Shown in pieces: positions 6,184 to 7,993 of a DNA stretch of 7,993 nt (the first letter of the stretch is position 1; each line of letters begins with the position of its first letter). The translations under genes and the position numbers were made by a program. Under the pieces are notes generated by a model. The model did not search any database. It saw nothing but the letters and a program-made list of their open reading frames with translations, and was not told the origin of the DNA. This DNA is from Leptospiraceae bacterium (GTDB lineage Bacteria; Spirochaetota; Leptospiria; Turneriellales; Turneriellaceae). Location of the stretch: positions 1-7,993 of the forward strand of contig JAEUSA010000010.1 in NCBI GenBank assembly GCA_016788945.1. The letters run 5' to 3'.

Positions 6184-7417
6184 ATCACGAAAATCCCCGA
6201 AACCGCTCGCCGTAAAAAAAACACCCGCTAACAACGGGTATTCCATTGAACTGCGCAGGCTAAAGCTCGGTAAAACCGAAGTGATTCTGCTTGGTACCGC
6301 GCATGTGAGCCGCGAGAGTGTTGAAGACGTCCAGCGGGCAATCGAAAAAGAAAAACCCGACAGCGTTCTTATCGAACTCGACGACGGTCGGGCAAAAAAC
6401 CTTCGCGACCCCGACCATTGGAAACACATGGACATCGTCAAGGTGATCCGCAGCGGAAAGATCTACCTGTTGTTCTCTTCGATTCTGCTCTCGATCTTTC
6501 AAAAAAAAATGGGCGATAGGCTCACCTCGGCACCGGGCGAAGAATTCCGCCGGGCGATTGAGATATCTTCAGAGCGCGGTATTGCGCACCACTTCATCGA
6601 CCGCGAAATACGCATCACTCTAAAGCGCGCTTGGCAGAGTGTCGGTTGGTGGGGCAAGATGCGGCTGATGAGCGAGCTTTTGGCCTCGCTGTTTGTCAGT
6701 GAAAAAATGGAAAAGGACGACATCGAAAATCTGAAAGAAAAAGATGCGCTGCAATCGGTGCTCGATTCTCTGCCGCCGTCATTTCGCCGCATACGCGAGA
6801 TTATTATCGATGAACGCGATCAGTATATGGCGCAGAAGGTGCGTGAACTCACCTTAGATGCGAAAGATAAGCCGAAACGGGCATTGGTCGTCATCGGCGC
6901 AGGCCATCTGCGCGGTATCGAAGAGGCGCTGCAGAACGAGCACGATCTGGCAAAATTGACGCATGTCAAACCGCCGCAGCTATGGAAATCCATAGCTGCA
7001 TTTTTGTTGCCGATCGTCATCATCGCCGGCGCGCTGTCTTATTTTACGCTCTCGGGCAATAAGAAACTCGACATAGCGCAAACGCTGAAAACTTGGATTA
7101 TAATCAAATGCAGCGTCACGGCGGTTATTACCGCCATCTGGTCGCCGCATATTCTGGCGTATATCGCCGCTGTCGCCGTTTCTCCGGTCAGCACGTTTTT
7201 GCCGATTATCAAATCTGGCTGGGTCGCAGCGTTGCTCGAAGCGATATTTCGCAAACCCGAGGTAACCGATTTCGAATCGATGCCCGAGGCGACGTCGAAC
7301 TTCCGCAGTTTTTACCGCAACCGCATATTCCGTATTTTTGCGATCTTTTTTCTCGGCCAGTTTTCCAGCTTCGTCGGCTACTGGGTGTTCATCTGGTATG
7401 TGAAGAGAGGTGGCTGA
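6155..7417 (+). CDS. TraB/PrgY-family protein with C-terminal membrane domain
   Basis: A 420-residue protein. A Lys-rich tail (1-28) lacks a signal peptide. The TraB domain (about 30-260) opens with VILLGTAHVS (Gly47-His50) and VLIELDDGR (Glu74) and closes with VVIGAGHLRGI (Gly248-His251). These two GxxH motifs and the glutamate are the conserved putative metal-site residues of the TraB/TIKI superfamily. Relatives include PrgY/TraB of enterococcal plasmids, which shut down peptide pheromone, and animal TIKI proteases; for chromosomal members like this one the substrate is unknown. The C-terminal part has about four hydrophobic segments (279-299, 315-329, 332-352, 391-416), so the TraB domain probably faces the cytoplasm from a membrane anchor. 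The start overlaps the VWA-FHA gene by 29 bp in another frame, suggesting a functional pair. The 3' end overlaps mpl antisense by 29 bp. A terminator-like hairpin lies within the gene at 6976-7005. Confidence 0.85.
   Translation: MTKKQPKKSESRKSPKPLAVKKTPANNGYSIELRRLKLGKTEVILLGTAHVSRESVEDVQRAIEKEKPDSVLIELDDGRAKNLRDPDHWKHMDIVKVIRSGKIYLLFSSILLSIFQKKMGDRLTSAPGEEFRRAIEISSERGIAHHFIDREIRITLKRAWQSVGWWGKMRLMSELLASLFVSEKMEKDDIENLKEKDALQSVLDSLPPSFRRIREIIIDERDQYMAQKVRELTLDAKDKPKRALVVIGAGHLRGIEEALQNEHDLAKLTHVKPPQLWKSIAAFLLPIVIIAGALSYFTLSGNKKLDIAQTLKTWIIIKCSVTAVITAIWSPHILAYIAAVAVSPVSTFLPIIKSGWVAALLEAIFRKPEVTDFESMPEATSNFRSFYRNRIFRIFAIFFLGQFSSFVGYWVFIWYVKRGG
6976..7005 (+). terminator. Intragenic intrinsic-terminator-like hairpin in traB
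   Basis: GCAGCTATGG (6976-6985) and CCATAGCTGC (6990-6999) are perfect reverse complements around an AAAT loop. They are followed by A and five T's (7001-7005). This is the shape of a Rho-independent terminator in the + direction. It sits within the traB reading frame (codons for PQLWKSIAAFL), at the border between the TraB domain and the membrane tail. Translating ribosomes would normally suppress it; whether it acts is unknown. Confidence 0.4.
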
Positions 7418-7993
7418 CCGTTTCGCCAATCAGGCCGCCAAAGCTGCCATTGGTCATGAAGCACACCACATCACCGCTTTTGAGCTGCGCAGTGACGAAT
7501 GCGACTCGACCAGCTTCGGGTAACATGAATACCTGCTTGCCCTTGCTCTCAAGGTCGGATTTCAACTGTGTAAGATTCAGGCGCTCTGCGGGAGCATATT
7601 TTTCTTCGCGATAAATCTTGTCCGTCATGACAATATCTGCCGCAGCGAGCGCTTCGGCAAGGGCCTGCTGGAAAAAATTGCGAACCATGGTGTTGCTGCG
7701 CGGTTCGATCAGAACGACGAGGCGGCGCCCGGGGTAGATCAGGCGCAGCGTTTCGAGGTTTGCCTTGATGGCGGTCGGATGGTGCGCAAAATCTTCGATG
7801 ACGGTAATGCCGCCCTCGTCGAGCCTTACCTGCAGGCGGCGGCGAACACCAACAAAACTTGCCATCGCCGCCGCAAATTGTTCTTGCTCGATGCCGCAAC
7901 CGGAAAGCAGCGCAGAGAGAGCAACAATGTTGAGTGCATTGTGTTTTCCGAGGAGTGGCGTTTCGACTGCATAGTCCTTTCCCGCCGCCCGGT
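7389..7993 (-). CDS. mpl: UDP-N-acetylmuramate:L-alanyl-gamma-D-glutamyl-meso-diaminopimelate ligase, C-terminal part
   Basis: The frame is open to the right edge, so about 200 C-terminal residues are present and the N-terminal half is missing (E. coli Mpl has 457). Mpl joins murein tripeptide recovered from cell-wall turnover to UDP-MurNAc with ATP, returning it to peptidoglycan synthesis in the cytoplasm. Reading from the edge inward, LLGKHNALNIVAL is the Mur-ligase asparagine motif that ends the central domain. The C-terminal ligase domain follows with FVGVRRRLQV, EDFAHHPTAIKANL, VVLIEPRSNTM, AADIVMTDKIY and NGSFGGL. The HHPTAI and EPRSNTM strings are characteristic of Mpl rather than MurC. 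The ATG at 7863-7865 is internal, not a start, because the family sequence continues unbroken through it to the edge. The stop at 7389-7391 lies within the last codons of convergent traB. The enzyme implies a meso-diaminopimelate, Gram-negative type wall. Confidence 0.92.
   Translation of the reverse strand, partial: RAAGKDYAVETPLLGKHNALNIVALSALLSGCGIEQEQFAAAMASFVGVRRRLQVRLDEGGITVIEDFAHHPTAIKANLETLRLIYPGRRLVVLIEPRSNTMVRNFFQQALAEALAAADIVMTDKIYREEKYAPAERLNLTQLKSDLESKGKQVFMLPEAGRVAFVTAQLKSGDVVCFMTNGSFGGLIGETVSHLSSHTR

Noticed and set aside
6386..6416. GGTCGGG/CCCGACC inverted repeat in traB
   Set aside because: Seven-base arms with a 17-nt loop and no associated T-run or conserved context; likely chance in coding sequence.
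7099..7104. Consensus TATAAT within traB as an internal promoter
   Set aside because: No -35 element at 16-18 bp spacing and no extended -10 TG. No + strand gene follows, so it would only drive antisense RNA to mpl. It is part of a 10-bp AT-rich palindrome and may be chance.
7120..7135. GGCGGT/ACCGCC hairpin in traB
   Set aside because: A six-base stem with no following T-run; stems of this size are expected by chance in a window this long.
7093..7614. 173-codon + strand frame spanning the end of traB and the antisense of mpl
   Set aside because: It overlaps two well-supported genes in wrong frames and shows no domain or ribosome site.
7863..7865. ATG as the start of a short ligase fragment, making mpl a truncated gene
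   Set aside because: The frame continues without a stop to the window edge and encodes the Mur-ligase motif GKHNALN upstream of this ATG, so the gene is cut by the window, not truncated.

Overview
The window looks like ordinary chromosomal DNA from a Gram-negative, respiring, non-model bacterium. It has moderate GC content, nearly complete gene packing, periplasmic signal peptides, a TCA-cycle E2 enzyme, a c-type cytochrome and a murein-recycling ligase. The mix (a VWA-FHA membrane protein, a membrane-anchored TraB protein, an unusual signal peptidase I) would fit a free-living leptospiral spirochaete of the Turneriella type. That placement is a guess from protein style, not a demonstrated assignment. 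There are no tRNA or rRNA genes, insertion sequences, CRISPR arrays or other signs of mobile DNA.

Layout from left to right: (1) the C-terminal 220 residues of a sulfatase/alkaline-phosphatase-superfamily protein on the + strand, cut by the left edge. (2) sucB, the E2 succinyltransferase of 2-oxoglutarate dehydrogenase, on the - strand and convergent with the sulfatase, with 2 bp between the stop codons. (3) A 137-bp divergent intergenic region with a 9+3+9 perfect inverted repeat. (4) A tight + strand cluster: glyA, a class II (cytochrome c'-like) cytochrome c, lepB, a signal peptide-VWA-TM-FHA protein, and a TraB-family protein with a C-terminal membrane domain. Junctions are +3, -4, +20 and -29 bp, so one polycistronic mRNA is likely. 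(5) The C-terminal 200 residues of mpl on the - strand, cut by the right edge. Its 3' end overlaps the 3' end of traB antisense by 29 bp.

Most of this is housekeeping: one-carbon metabolism (GlyA), TCA cycle (SucB), protein export (LepB) and murein recycling (Mpl). The less ordinary content is in the glyA-traB cluster. It has a predicted trans-envelope protein (periplasmic VWA with intact MIDAS, cytoplasmic FHA lacking the usual GR arginine) whose gene overlaps a TraB gene with two intact GxxH motifs. It also has a signal peptidase with a roughly 40-residue five-cysteine region at box E, and a small haem protein translationally coupled to it. Inside traB, exactly between the TraB domain and its membrane tail, lies a perfect hairpin followed by five T's that resembles an intrinsic terminator. 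I see no complete new defence or mobile system; these are the points worth checking.
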